A stretch of DNA of 64,000 bases, taken from the NCBI RefSeq assembly GCF_002557795.1, contig NZ_CP023777.1, positions 2,675,001-2,739,000 of the forward strand, given 5' to 3'. Below are positions 27,168-36,800 of this stretch, piece by piece (the stretch's first letter is position 1; each line of letters starts with the position of its first letter). The notes beneath the pieces were generated by a model, which had not been told where the DNA came from, ran no database searches, and worked only from the letters and a program-made list of their open reading frames with translations. The position numbers were made by a program, and so were the translations under genes. This DNA is from Chitinophaga caeni (GTDB lineage Bacteria > Bacteroidota > Bacteroidia > Chitinophagales > Chitinophagaceae).

Positions 27168-27175
27168 TAAATTTG
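27168..27175 (+). promoter_or_regulatory. -7 element upstream of the stress protein
   Basis: TAAATTTG (TAnnTTTG type) lies 23 bp before the ATG at 27198. Confidence 0.4.
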
Positions 27176-27197
27176 TGGGATATTAATAGAATATTTT

Positions 27198-28034
27198 ATG
27201 AAAAAGATCATAGCTGTTTTTGACGGATTATATTTCTCGGAAGCTACACTAGTGCATGCGATCTACCTAGCGAAGCAAATGAACGCGCACTTGGAAGGAT
27301 TATTCTTGGACGATAAGCTTTACAATAGTTACGATATTTATGAAGTTGTACAGCAGAAAGGTACTTGGACCAATGATATACTTTCATTGCAGGTAGAGGA
27401 TGATCAAACACGCGAGGAATCCGTTCGTACTTTCGAACAAGCCTGCAAGAAAGAGGCAATCAATTTCAGCATTCATAGAAATTCTAATCCCGCCTTGCAG
27501 GAATTGATCCACGAAAGTATATATGCAGATTTACTAATTATAGACCAGAAAGAATGCTTTAAATACCGAAGGGAGGAGAAACCAACTACATTTATCCGTA
27601 ACCTTTTGACAGATGTGGAATGCCCGGTTTTCCTGGTTACATCTAATACTCCCTTGATCGAAAAGATCGTGTTGCTTTATGATGGGGAACCGTCAGCAGT
27701 ATATGCAATCAAGATGTTTAGTTACCTGGGGCCCATTGATACAACCATGGAGACGGAAGTAGTTTCCGTAAAAAATGCCCCGGAATTTTTACATTATGAG
27801 AATACACGGTTGATGAGCGAATTCATGGAAAGACACTTTCCTGCCGCGCAGTTTAAAGTTTTGCCCGGGGAGCCGGAGCAAACTATCCTGGAGCACCTCG
27901 CGGAACAGAAACCGAATACGCTGGTTATCATGGGCGCATACCGGAGGTCAAACGTATCACGTTGGTTCAGGGCCAGCATGGCAGATGTTGTGATGGATAA
28001 GTTGAACTTACCGCTATTTGTAGCGCATAAATAA
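27198..28034 (+). CDS. Universal stress protein, tandem UspA domains
   Basis: This 278-residue cytoplasmic protein is built of two Usp-like halves. The N-terminal half begins KKIIAVFDGLYFSEATLVHA. The second begins at about 150 with EKIVLLYDGEPSAVYAIKMF and ends LVIMGAYRRSNVSRWFRASM...VMDKLNLPLFVAHK. The closing GxxxRSxxxRxxxxS pattern approximates the ATP-binding G-2x-G-9x-G(S/T) loop, so nucleotide binding in half 2 is plausible. Such tandem Usp proteins are common in Bacteroidota and respond to starvation or low oxygen. It is a single gene, followed by MITE copy B. Confidence 0.88.
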   Translation: MKKIIAVFDGLYFSEATLVHAIYLAKQMNAHLEGLFLDDKLYNSYDIYEVVQQKGTWTNDILSLQVEDDQTREESVRTFEQACKKEAINFSIHRNSNPALQELIHESIYADLLIIDQKECFKYRREEKPTTFIRNLLTDVECPVFLVTSNTPLIEKIVLLYDGEPSAVYAIKMFSYLGPIDTTMETEVVSVKNAPEFLHYENTRLMSEFMERHFPAAQFKVLPGEPEQTILEHLAEQKPNTLVIMGAYRRSNVSRWFRASMADVVMDKLNLPLFVAHK

Positions 28035-28045
28035 TTATATTTTAT

Positions 28046-28380
28046 CATTGCTGTTCGAGTAAAAATGCTTTAAAGGTATTTGAATTCCTTACCTGTTCAA
28101 GGATATAAGCGAAGGATGATACATTCGAAATCCGGGGTCTCCCCCGCCAAGAGAACCGTGGAACTTCGCACTGTTAATAGCGAAGGGTAGCTGGGTCATA
28201 CAGTAGTACAAAAGCTGGATCGAGCGATCAAATTGGCGGCCGTAATGGCCAATTTGTGTCCTTTTTTGGTACTCTTTTTTGGGCAAGCAAAAAAGTACAA
28301 GAAACGAGCAGATGAACATTGAATCGAACTATTGAGGGATCAAATTGCTCCCCGGTTAAAATTTAGTCGGACAATAATTA
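28046..28380 (-). mobile_element. TIR element (MITE-like), copy B
   Basis: A 335-bp copy, same orientation as copy C. The left end CATTGCTGTTCGAGTAAAA is slightly decayed; the right end inverts to TAATTATTGTCCGACTAAA. Flanking direct repeats TATTTTAT (28038-28045) and TATTTTTT (28381-28388) agree at 7 of 8 positions. The inner 200 bp is close to identical to copy C. It starts 11 bp after the Usp stop. Confidence 0.8.
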
Positions 28381-28489
28381 TATTTTTTTGATGAGAATTA
28401 CATGTAAATGGGGTTGTTATAATGGCAACCCTATTTTATGTTCATTCTGACAGGTGAAAGTTTTACAAGAATGCCATCATATTGTTGAT

Positions 28490-29329
28490 ATGAAAAAAAT
28501 TAAACAGGTTCATGCTGCCGTAGCTGCACCTATCGCAGACCTAGTTACTTTCAGGGCCTTGCCCACGCACACGGTACAGTATTTAGATCCATTCCTCTTC
28601 CTAAACCATCACGGTCCGCAGGAATTCGCTCCGGGTAACCGTGGCCTACCCTTCGGGCCGCATCCGCACCGGGGCATCGAAACGGTAACGTTTATCTTGG
28701 AAGGTGATATCATGCACCAAGATAGCAGCGGCTACGAAAGTGTAATCAACAAAGGTGGTGTGCAATGGATGACAGCCGGGAAGGGATTGATCCATTCCGA
28801 AACTTCCTCTCCCAAGTTCCGGGAAGAAGGTGGTTCATTAGAAATACTTCAATTGTGGCTAAACCTGCCGTCAAAACTTAAAATGACGGAACCGTTGTAC
28901 AAGGGCTTGCAGGCCAGCGAAATCCCGAAGATTTACCTGGATGATGATAAAGTGCAAATAGATAAGATCGCGGGGGAAGACGGTGCTGCATTCCATACGA
29001 GCATACAGTTGAATTTAATTCATTTTAAAGCCGGTGGACAAATTGTCTTAAATGTGCCTAAAGATCACCAGGTGTTTTTCTATGTTACCAGGGGAGCATT
29101 GATCGTGAATCAATCTGAAATTGGGGCGCACCAACTGGTGGAATTTGAACATCCCGGGCATGAAATAAAAGTGATGGCAAAGGGGGAAGCATTGTTGCTG
29201 TATGGTCATGGCAAACCATTTAACGAACCTATCGTGGCTCATGGCCCCTTCGTGATGAACTCCGAAGCTGAAATACAACAAGCCTACGAAGATTACAGGA
29301 GCGGGGAGATGGGTAACTGGGAATTATAA
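28490..29329 (+). CDS. Pirin-family bicupin protein
   Basis: A GTG at 28454 is also in frame, but the ATG at 28490 begins a typical pirin (MKKIKQVHAAVAAPI). About 279 residues. The N-terminal cupin has the metal-site segment GLPFGPHPHRGIETVTFILEG and the glutamate/histidine partner GGVQWMTAGKGLIHSE, matching the His-His-His-Glu site of pirins. The C-terminal cupin is less conserved. The length fits the family; bacterial pirins include quercetinases and redox regulators, so the exact role is open. It is convergent with the flavin reductase gene. Confidence 0.9.
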   Translation: MKKIKQVHAAVAAPIADLVTFRALPTHTVQYLDPFLFLNHHGPQEFAPGNRGLPFGPHPHRGIETVTFILEGDIMHQDSSGYESVINKGGVQWMTAGKGLIHSETSSPKFREEGGSLEILQLWLNLPSKLKMTEPLYKGLQASEIPKIYLDDDKVQIDKIAGEDGAAFHTSIQLNLIHFKAGGQIVLNVPKDHQVFFYVTRGALIVNQSEIGAHQLVEFEHPGHEIKVMAKGEALLLYGHGKPFNEPIVAHGPFVMNSEAEIQQAYEDYRSGEMGNWEL

Positions 29330-29401
29330 AACGGGCAATAAACAATATATTTTACTGCTACTGCCCGCCGACGCTGTAAAATGGCTATAAACAGCGAAAA
29401 A

Positions 29402-29950
29402 TTATTGCTTCAGTTGAAAACAGTTCAGCAGCATGTGTAACATGTGATCAAATTTATGCTTATACTCTTCACCGATTTGTTGTTGGCTATCTAGCAAATG
29501 CTTTTTGTATATAGGTACGGAGTACGGCAAAGTCCATGCCCGTAGAGCCTTCGCAACTGCATCCATCGTGTTTATACCCTGCATTGCCTGGGTGCCTTCG
29601 CCCCAGCAAACGAACCCGATAACTTTACCGGTTAAATAAGGTGAAGTCCATCGGGAAGTGATTTCTAACCAATCGAGGCAGTTTTTCATACCGCCCGGGA
29701 TGCTTCCATGGTATAGTGGGCTCAACCAAAAATGGGCATCCGCTTCGCGGAACTTTTCCGCCATATCTTTTACTGCTGCCGGTACAGTCTTACTACGCAA
29801 ATCTAATAAAGGAATTTGCGCTGCTGCAATATTGTACTGTATCACCTCGACACCGGCACCCTGTAAATAATCCGCGAAATATTGACTGATCTTGCGAGCT
29901 GTGGAACCTTCGTGCGGCTCCATGGAACCGTTGAAGATTAAAATTTTCAT
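29402..29950 (-). CDS. NADPH-dependent FMN reductase
   Basis: This 182-residue flavodoxin-fold enzyme has the phosphate-binding start ILIFNGSMEPHEGSTARKI and the FMN-contact segment SPLYHGSIPGGMKNCLDWLE, characteristic of NAD(P)H-dependent FMN/azo-reductase family members. GKVIGFVCWGEGTQAM is the third flavin loop. It is cytoplasmic and reduces flavin or quinone-type acceptors. It lies next to superoxide dismutase on the same strand (134 bp apart), consistent with a redox-stress neighbourhood. Confidence 0.88.
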   Translation of the reverse strand: MKILIFNGSMEPHEGSTARKISQYFADYLQGAGVEVIQYNIAAAQIPLLDLRSKTVPAAVKDMAEKFREADAHFWLSPLYHGSIPGGMKNCLDWLEITSRWTSPYLTGKVIGFVCWGEGTQAMQGINTMDAVAKALRAWTLPYSVPIYKKHLLDSQQQIGEEYKHKFDHMLHMLLNCFQLKQ

Positions 29951-30084
29951 ATCGTTTCCAAGTTTGTATAAATATTAAAGGATATCCTGTACCTGTGAAG
30001 GGTGCAGGTTTGCAATCGCCGGGCAAAACAGACCCGGGCCGCCCCATACTCGGTTCCGGGTAGTTTTGCATCCATATCGCGCGA

Positions 30085-30696
30085 TTAAGAGATTGCAGAT
30101 TCGTAAAATGTTGACACGGTATCCCAATTCACAATATCCCAGAATGCATTCACGTAGTCTGCCCTTTTATTTTGATAATTAAGGTAATAAGCATGTTCCC
30201 ATACATCTAATCCCAAGATCGGTATACCTTTCACTTCGGCTATATCCATAACGGGATTATCTTGGTTAGGACTACTGGTAATCGTGAGCTTTTGCTGTTG
30301 ATCAACGATCAACCATGCCCAACCGGAGCCGAAACGGCCCATGGCTGCCGCGGCGAATTGAGATTTAAAAGCGTCGATGGAACCGAAAGTAGATACTAGC
30401 GCTTCGGATAGTTTGGCCGGAATCTCCTGCTTGGCGGGAGATAAAATTTTCCAGAACAGGGAATGGTTATAATGGCCACCGCCGTTATTCCGGATCGCTG
30501 CCGGTAAGGTGCCAACTTTGTGCATGATATCTTCCAATGAAGCATCATGTAGCTCCTGCATCCCGGTTATAGCTTTATTAAGATTATCGACATATGCCTG
30601 GTGGTGTTTCGTATAGTGTATCTCCATGGTGCGGGCATCAATATAAGGAGCCAAGTCACCGTAAGCATAATCCAAGGTAGGTAATACGTGTTTCAT
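30085..30696 (-). CDS. Superoxide dismutase (Fe/Mn type)
   Basis: The frame opens at 30723, but the ATG complementary to 30694-30696 gives the regular N terminus (MKHVLPTLDYAYGDLAPYID; about 203 residues). The metal ligands are visible in order: His in MEIHYTKHHQAY, His in GGGHYNHSLFW, and Asp plus His in GLDVWEHAYYLNY. GRFGSGWAWLI is the conserved core. Fe versus Mn preference is not decided by these motifs. It converts superoxide to peroxide and oxygen in the cytoplasm. It is divergent from a SufR-like regulator, with overlapping promoters and one palindromic operator between them. Confidence 0.95.
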   Translation of the reverse strand: MKHVLPTLDYAYGDLAPYIDARTMEIHYTKHHQAYVDNLNKAITGMQELHDASLEDIMHKVGTLPAAIRNNGGGHYNHSLFWKILSPAKQEIPAKLSEALVSTFGSIDAFKSQFAAAAMGRFGSGWAWLIVDQQQKLTITSSPNQDNPVMDIAEVKGIPILGLDVWEHAYYLNYQNKRADYVNAFWDIVNWDTVSTFYESAIS

Positions 30697-30722
30697 AGCT
30701 AAATTTGTTTTATACTGTGCCA

Positions 30723-30752
30723 CAAAGATAGTATATTTGCTAATAAACCAAA
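30723..30752 (-). promoter_or_regulatory. Promoter of superoxide dismutase
   Basis: On the minus strand TTTG (30749-30752), 18 nt, then TATCTTTG (30723-30730), a strong match to the phylum consensus. The -33 box lies inside the palindrome at 30741-30770. Confidence 0.6.
30732..30739 (+). promoter_or_regulatory. -7 element for the SufR-like gene
   Basis: TATATTTG fits TAnnTTTG. TTTG at 30704-30707 is 24 nt upstream, a little long. Transcription would start inside the palindrome. Confidence 0.45.
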
Positions 30753-30770
30753 TAAATACTTTGTTTATTA
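30741..30770. promoter_or_regulatory. Palindromic operator between sod and SufR-like gene
   Basis: TAATAAACCAAA and TTTGTTTATTA are inverted arms (11 matching positions with one extra C) around TAAATAC. The site covers the sod -33 box, sits directly after the -7 box of the regulator gene and touches the regulator's ATG at 30770, so an occupied site would repress both directions. Confidence 0.6.
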
Positions 30771-31399
30771 TGATAAATAATTTACCGGAGCATGAAAGGG
30801 CCTTATGGATATTAAAGTTGAAAGGGCCGATGCCCTTACAACCGATAGCGGGGGAGTTGCAGGTAACGGTGGAGGGTGCCCGGTTTCAATTATTAAAATT
30901 GGCTGCCGAAGGATTAGTGGTTGCATCGTCGGTAGTAAAAGGTCGTGGAAGGCCGCAGCAGGTATGGAGTCTTACGGATCTTGGGCAATCCCGTTTTCCC
31001 GATACACATGCTGATTTAACGGTAAGGCTAATAGAGATGACCAGGGAAAAGCTGGGAGAAACGGCCTTGCAAACCATCATTGATGGCCACAGGGAAAGCG
31101 CTATTCAAAAATATAAATCGAGCTTGGCTAGCGAGGGAAGCCTAGAAGAAAAGGTGAAGCAACTTGCCCGCTTGCGCTTTGAAGAAGGTTATATGGCCAT
31201 TGCGGAGCAAGAGGGGGACGCTTTTTTATTAATAGAACACCATTGCCCTATCTGCGCTGCCGCCAAGGCATGCCAAGGATTTTGCAATTCCGAACTGAAA
31301 GCTTTCCGCGAAGTATTAGGTACCGGGGTCGAGATAGAAAGGGTTGCCCATATTATTAAAGGTGATCACCGTTGCGCCTATAGAATTACAGCGAAGTAA
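30770..31399 (+). CDS. SufR-like Fe-S-dependent transcriptional regulator
   Basis: The open frame begins at a TTG (30737), but the ATG at 30770 starts a normal protein (MINNLPEHERALWILKLKG; 209 residues). It has a winged HTH of the ArsR/DeoR kind (about 10-75; LQVTVEGARFQLLKLAAEGL, then RGRPQQVWSLT). The C-terminal domain has a cysteine set HHCPICAAAKACQGFCNSEL and later GDHRCAYRI. The CP-(x)n-C-(x)n-RCxYRI pattern is that of the SufR/COG2345 group, which binds a [4Fe-4S] cluster. It is divergent from sod, suggesting control of sod and itself in response to oxidants or iron. The extra cysteines in CPIC/CQGFC are notable. Confidence 0.8.
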   Translation: MINNLPEHERALWILKLKGPMPLQPIAGELQVTVEGARFQLLKLAAEGLVVASSVVKGRGRPQQVWSLTDLGQSRFPDTHADLTVRLIEMTREKLGETALQTIIDGHRESAIQKYKSSLASEGSLEEKVKQLARLRFEEGYMAIAEQEGDAFLLIEHHCPICAAAKACQGFCNSELKAFREVLGTGVEIERVAHIIKGDHRCAYRITAK

Positions 31400-31415
31400 G
31401 AATTATCTTTGCGGC

Positions 31416-32225
31416 ATGAATATGGATTCGGTTAAATTAGTCGTAACTGACATGGATGGCACGTTGTTAAATGCCAATGGACAGAAGAGCCCTGAATTTT
31501 ACACGGTATTCCGAGATTTAAGAAAACACGACATACAATTTGCCGCGGCAAGCGGAAGACAATACTACAATTTATTGCATCAATTCGAACCTGTGAAAAA
31601 CGATATGTATTTCATGGCGGAAAATGGTAGCTATGTTGCATACAAGGATGAAACCTTGCTAGTAAGAGGATTAGAAACTACGGTTGCGCACGGTTTGATC
31701 GATATTGCTAGGTCAATTCCCGGCGCGTATATTATTTTGTGCGGTAGGAAACAAGCTTATTTGGAAAGTACGGATGAAGCCTTCCTCGTTCATGTTAATC
31801 AATATTACGACAGGCAGCAAATTGTAAAGGATTTGAAATCAGTCGTGGATGATGATTTGTTAAAAATCGCCATTTGCGATACGAAAGGCGCCGAAAGCAA
31901 TAGCTACCAACATTTCAAGCAATATGAACAGGAGTTACAGGTAAAGATTTCCGGTAAAACCTGGTTGGATCTTTCAGATCGCCTGGCTAATAAGGGCGTG
32001 GCTTTATCTGCTTTACAAAAAAGACTGGGGATCAGGCCGGAAGAAACGATGGTTTTCGGTGATTACTTAAACGATCTGGAGATGATGGGGGCGGCAAAAT
32101 TTAGTTATGCTATGGCCAATGCCCATCCCGAAATCAAGGCTGCTGCCACCTATATCGCCCCTTCTAACGAGGAAGATGGGGTAATGACCGTTTTGAAAGA
32201 ATTATTACGCTCTAAATCAAACTGA
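31416..32225 (+). CDS. HAD-family Cof-type phosphatase
   Basis: The frame extends upstream into the regulator gene, but the start at ATG 31416 (MNMDSVKLVVTDMDGTLLNANG) is preferred; about 269 residues. The HAD motifs are DMDGTLL (nucleophile Asp), ASGRQY (motif II), the lysine of NKGVALSAL (motif III) and GDYLNDLEMM (motif IV). The C2B-type cap between motifs II and III marks the Cof/YbiV subgroup (sugar-phosphate or flavin-phosphate phosphatases). It is cytoplasmic and starts 17 bp after the SufR-like gene, so it is likely co-transcribed with it. Confidence 0.92.
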   Translation: MNMDSVKLVVTDMDGTLLNANGQKSPEFYTVFRDLRKHDIQFAAASGRQYYNLLHQFEPVKNDMYFMAENGSYVAYKDETLLVRGLETTVAHGLIDIARSIPGAYIILCGRKQAYLESTDEAFLVHVNQYYDRQQIVKDLKSVVDDDLLKIAICDTKGAESNSYQHFKQYEQELQVKISGKTWLDLSDRLANKGVALSALQKRLGIRPEETMVFGDYLNDLEMMGAAKFSYAMANAHPEIKAAATYIAPSNEEDGVMTVLKELLRSKSN

Positions 32226-32262
32226 AGTAACAAAAAATATTAATTGATAAGTTGCTGAATAT

Positions 32263-32310
32263 AATCCATTTAGTATGTGATTTTTTCATATATTGAATGG
32301 ATTTTTTATT
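32263..32310 (+). terminator. Terminator after the HAD gene
   Basis: AATCCATT (32263-32270) and AATGGATT (32296-32303) form a stem, with an inner TATGTGA/TTCATATA pairing and a TTTTATT tail. Confidence 0.6.
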
Positions 32311-32457
32311 AGTTTTTCCTTAACAGCTGCACTTTATTTTTTCCGCTAGATTTGCTAAAATGTTACCCGTATTTAAAATATTCCTCCCACTTGTTCGTCA
32401 ACTATTATAACGGGGATGCGAAAATTATCCCTGCCATTTTATACCAATTAAAAAATC

Positions 32458-33717
32458 ATGCAAAAACGGTACATCAGTATATTAGCTATTTGGTTCCTCG
32501 TGAATTTATATTTCTTCCAGGCGGTTATTAGTTTAACGGCATCGTTACAACAACCTTGGAGAACGACGATTCAAGTTGGTTACTGGGCACTCGATATTAT
32601 TTTAGCAATAGTTTTGTGGGTAGCTATGCAACAGCGTCCGGGTAAGAATATCGGTGACAAGCAAATAAAAAATTGGGGAATGGGTTTAGTGATGTTATCA
32701 TTTTTACCCAAGTTGGCCGGTGACCTGGTGTTGCTTGTAGGCGATATTCTCAGGTTAGGTGAACATGCCGTGGCCCGTGTTGGGCATTGGGGAGATCCTG
32801 GCGCCTTGAATACACCGATATTTCAAACGGCAATGATTAGCCAGGTAGCGTTCCTAGTTGCCGCGATCCCGTTTGTTGGGGTATTGCACGGCATTTGGAA
32901 AGGCAAATATCAATATAAAGTCCACAAGTTAAGCCTAGAGTTTGATAACCTGCCCGAAAAATTTGACGGCTTCCAGATAACGCAATTATCCGACATTCAC
33001 GCCGGAAGTTTTGATAATCCCGCGGCTGTTGCAGAAGGTATCCGTGTTGCTAACAAGCAAGGCAGCGATATCATCGTGTTTACGGGAGATATGGTAAATA
33101 ACGTGGCCACGGAAATGCTTCCCTGGATCGAAACGTTTTCCGGTTTACAAGCGCCGATGGGGAAATATTCCATCCTTGGAAACCATGATTACGGCGATTA
33201 TGTTCCTTGGAAAGATACGGAAGAGAAGGCTGCAAACTTACAACATTTAGAGCAAATCCATGAACAAACCGGGTTCCGGCTTTTAAAGAATGAATATATT
33301 TTACTGGAGAAAGATGGTGAAAGGATTGCCTTGGCAGGTGTAGAAAATTGGGGGAAGAAGGGATTTGCACAATACGGCGACCTGCGCTTGGCTACGGATG
33401 GTATCCCGGGTGATATGTTTAAAGTATTATTGTCGCACGACCCATCGCATTGGGAAGCTGAGGTATTAGATCATTCTCAGGATGTTCAATTAATGTTGGC
33501 AGGGCATACGCACGGTATGCAGTTTGGGCTGGAAGCATTGGGCATGCGTTGGAGTCCCGCTAAATATATTTATCCTCAATGGGCGGGTATCTATGAAAAA
33601 GGTGGTAAGTTTTTGTATGTCAACCGAGGCTTTGGCTTCCTCGGTTTCCCCGGTCGCGTTGGTATCTTGCCGGAGATAACCGTGATCACCTTAAAGAAAA
33701 AGACGGTGAATAACTAA
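32458..33717 (+). CDS. Membrane-anchored metallophosphoesterase
   Basis: This 419-residue protein has three or four N-terminal hydrophobic helices (about residues 5-30, 35-60, 75-100 and 130-150), then a calcineurin-like phosphoesterase domain (about 170-410). The motif series is QLSDIHAGSF (DxH), FTGDMVNN (GDxxN), ILGNHDYG (GNHD/E), LLSHDPSHW (H) and LAGHTHGMQFG (GHTH). This is the YaeI/YkuE-type arrangement of membrane-associated phosphoesterases; those characterised act on UDP-diacylglucosamine or similar lipids, but the substrate here is unknown. It is convergent with the large helicase gene. Confidence 0.9.
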   Translation: MQKRYISILAIWFLVNLYFFQAVISLTASLQQPWRTTIQVGYWALDIILAIVLWVAMQQRPGKNIGDKQIKNWGMGLVMLSFLPKLAGDLVLLVGDILRLGEHAVARVGHWGDPGALNTPIFQTAMISQVAFLVAAIPFVGVLHGIWKGKYQYKVHKLSLEFDNLPEKFDGFQITQLSDIHAGSFDNPAAVAEGIRVANKQGSDIIVFTGDMVNNVATEMLPWIETFSGLQAPMGKYSILGNHDYGDYVPWKDTEEKAANLQHLEQIHEQTGFRLLKNEYILLEKDGERIALAGVENWGKKGFAQYGDLRLATDGIPGDMFKVLLSHDPSHWEAEVLDHSQDVQLMLAGHTHGMQFGLEALGMRWSPAKYIYPQWAGIYEKGGKFLYVNRGFGFLGFPGRVGILPEITVITLKKKTVNN

Positions 33718-33822
33718 GGCCCGGTTATATGTCGATGTACGTGTCAATATTACGAAGTAATAGTTTTCGCAAACAATTTGAGTTACCATCGATAGCATTA
33801 TTCCCTTTTCCGAACCAAGGTT

Positions 33823-36800
33823 CTACGCCGGGGTCTTCAAGGCGCTGCCTTCCACGGAATTAAAATCACTAAAATATCCTTTGTCCTTAATATGGTTTAT
33901 AAACGCTTTGTAAACCATGTGTTGGCAGAGAACACCGGGATTCCCGATAATAACTAATTGTTGCTTAGCCCTCGTTATGGCCACGTTCAATTTTCGATCC
34001 ACCACCTGGTCCGGATCGCTCCCTTCCAGCATATTCGCGAGATAATCCATTTGATAGCCTTGGTTGACACAGGTTGCATAAAGAATAATATCCCTTTGCG
34101 ATCCTTGAAAACGTTCCACGGTATCCACAACGATATCATTGAGTACCGCTATATCCAAGCTATGGATATGCCTTTTTATCAATGCAATTTGCGCCCTATA
34201 CGGAGTAATAATCCCGATAGTTTTGGCAGGATTAAAAGATAAATTATTATGTTGATATAACAAGTAAAATTCCCGTACCAAGCTAGCCACGATGCGGGCT
34301 TCTTCTTCATGTATCTTGTTGCTTTTAGCGTTTTTCTGTTCGTGTGAGGCGAACATCATTAGTCTTTCTTTGGCTAAAATGCTAGCGAGTGGATTGTTTC
34401 CGGGTACCTGGAGGTAAGGGAGCTGGGCTATTTGATGCTGGGTAGGTACCAGCTGCAAGGCACCACCGTAAAATGCCCGGTTGGGAAATGCCGCTATTTC
34501 CGGATGCATCCTGCCTTGCACGGTTAATTGAGCAAAACACCGGTTCTCCATTTTAGACGATTCCATTAGTAGCCAGCGTTCGAAAAGCGATTTGTTCAAG
34601 CTGGTCAAACCGCAGGCATGTAATTTTTCATCTTTTATTTTTGCTTGACCATCATTTTGGAGTACAACAGCCGGGAGTTGTTTGTGATCCCCGATCATGA
34701 TGATCTTATCAATGGCATTATGATGCTCGGCGTCTTTTGCCGTGAGGATGCCCAGAAGTTGAGGTTCTAAAACTTGCGAGGCTTCGTCAACAACAAGGTG
34801 ATGGAAATGCTTTAATTTAAATAGATCCATCTTGCCGGCTATCGAAGCAACGGTGCCAACAAATAAACGGTGCTGCTTGATACAATTCCTTACCTCTTCC
34901 CGGTTCTGACAACCGGCTATAACTTGGTGCAATAGCCGCGGTTGAAACTGTGGATCGCAGGATAGGCTAGAGCCAACGCGGATATAACCAGGTTGCGAAT
35001 CTATACAATCCAAGCTCGCACAGATTTCATCAACAGCGCGGTTGGTATATGCCACCAGTAGTATTTGCTCTTCTTCATCTGCCAATAATTCCGAAATCAA
35101 ATGTCTTAACGCGATCGAAGTTTTCCCGGTTCCGGGTGGTCCAACAATTAAAAAATAATCATTTGCCTGCACGGCCTTCCTTACAACTTCGGTGATGGCT
35201 TCGGAATGATGGAAAGGTATTTTTAACGGCCTTTCATGATCCATCATCGCCTGCCTCTGGCCCAGTATTAAACTTGCGCGGTCACGGTTGGCCTTTAAGA
35301 ACTGGTACAAACCGCGGAACATATGTTGATAAGAAACATCGATGTAATCATGTTCTACCGCGTAAAAACTTTCCAATGGCAATACCGATAAATTATGTTG
35401 CCTGCTTCTCAGGCGTAGCTTAATTTTTCCCGGTTGTACCCATTCTATCGCTGCCTTAAAAATCTGCTTATTGGCAACACTGTCGGAAGGCTGGTTACGT
35501 TGGTAGAGTATGACGATATCCCCGGTTCTGAAATTTTGCAAAGATTCGCCGTCGATTGCTGGAATAGATAAAACGAGGTAAGGTTGCCCTGATGCGGCTT
35601 GGTGCTCCATGATTTGAAGATCGATTAGGATTTCCCCTAATTCCATCTTATCGTCAAATGCAGCTTCCCATAAGGAAGATACGCCCCTGTGCGTATCATA
35701 TTGAGGGTCTCCCGCTTTGCCGAGGTATTGTTCCCGGCAAACGAAAGCATAGAAAGCATTGAAATAGGCTTTGGCTAAGGGGCTTGCTAACTGCAATGGC
35801 GCTTGAAACTCTTTCAGTTGCGGAACGATGTATTGCTGCACGAACTTACCTGGTAAAAATTGTGGTAAGATCATATTGGACGCTGTAACTTGATCCAGCA
35901 ACCGCGATACGGCATGCGAACTGTCTGCTGCTTGGACGATTGAATGTTCGTATGAAACGATTTCGTTACGTAAGTGTAATATCTCCTTAATATTAGCCAT
36001 GAAGGGCCTTATCAATCTCATGTTGGCTGCTTCCTGCCCGTATTTGCTGTAAAGGATGTAAGTATATAAATTTTTATAGGGCACACCCAGTATCTTCTGG
36101 ATCGCTACCTGGTATAAAAATGCTTGTGAACGGTGATTCATGCCGATTAAACTATAATCGTCTGCCGGAAATGGCGCCCTGCCGGATTTTAATTCAATAA
36201 CGAAACTATCCTGTTTCTTCCCGCCGACTTGCAAGTAATCCAGCCGTCCCTGTATGCCTAGCTGTTCGCAGATAAAGCTAGGTTCCAGCAGTCCTTCTTC
36301 ACGGTTAATACGGTGTTCTGAAAAGCTTTTGTTTACAATTCGTTGTATGTTCAAAAATTGTTGCTTGGTTTCCTTGAAAAAATCATGAGATTTTTCCGGT
36401 AACAATAGATCATCGCAAGTAGAAAACTCGAACGGCAATGATTTAAACACCTTTTTCATAGCGTCTGCATAATCGACGTTGCCGCCAGGTTCTGCCGTAA
36501 CAAATTCATCCAGGAATAAATTAGCGGCATGTCCGAGCAAGATGTGTTTATTATTGGGTACTGCCGAAAGCCTTCCCTGGATATAATATAGAGGATGTGA
36601 GCCATATTCCTTGCAACATTCGGCAAGGGAGCTGATATCTACCAGGTAGTTAGGCTCCAGGATGAGCATCTCCGGGTAATATACGGAATCTTCATCCACG
36701 GTTACATCGACGAGATTCAGTTGGGCTCCTTTCCATATTAGCTGTTGAAAATTTTTGGCGTATTCATCCCGTTGCAACGATATACATAGTGCTTCGTCCG

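Noticed and set aside
28089-28319. 76-codon minus-strand ORF in MITE copy B, similar to a 61-codon ORF in copy C (40077-40262)
   Set aside because: The similarity only reflects the shared repeat sequence. The frame is not kept in copy A, starts and ends at different places and has no recognisable motif.
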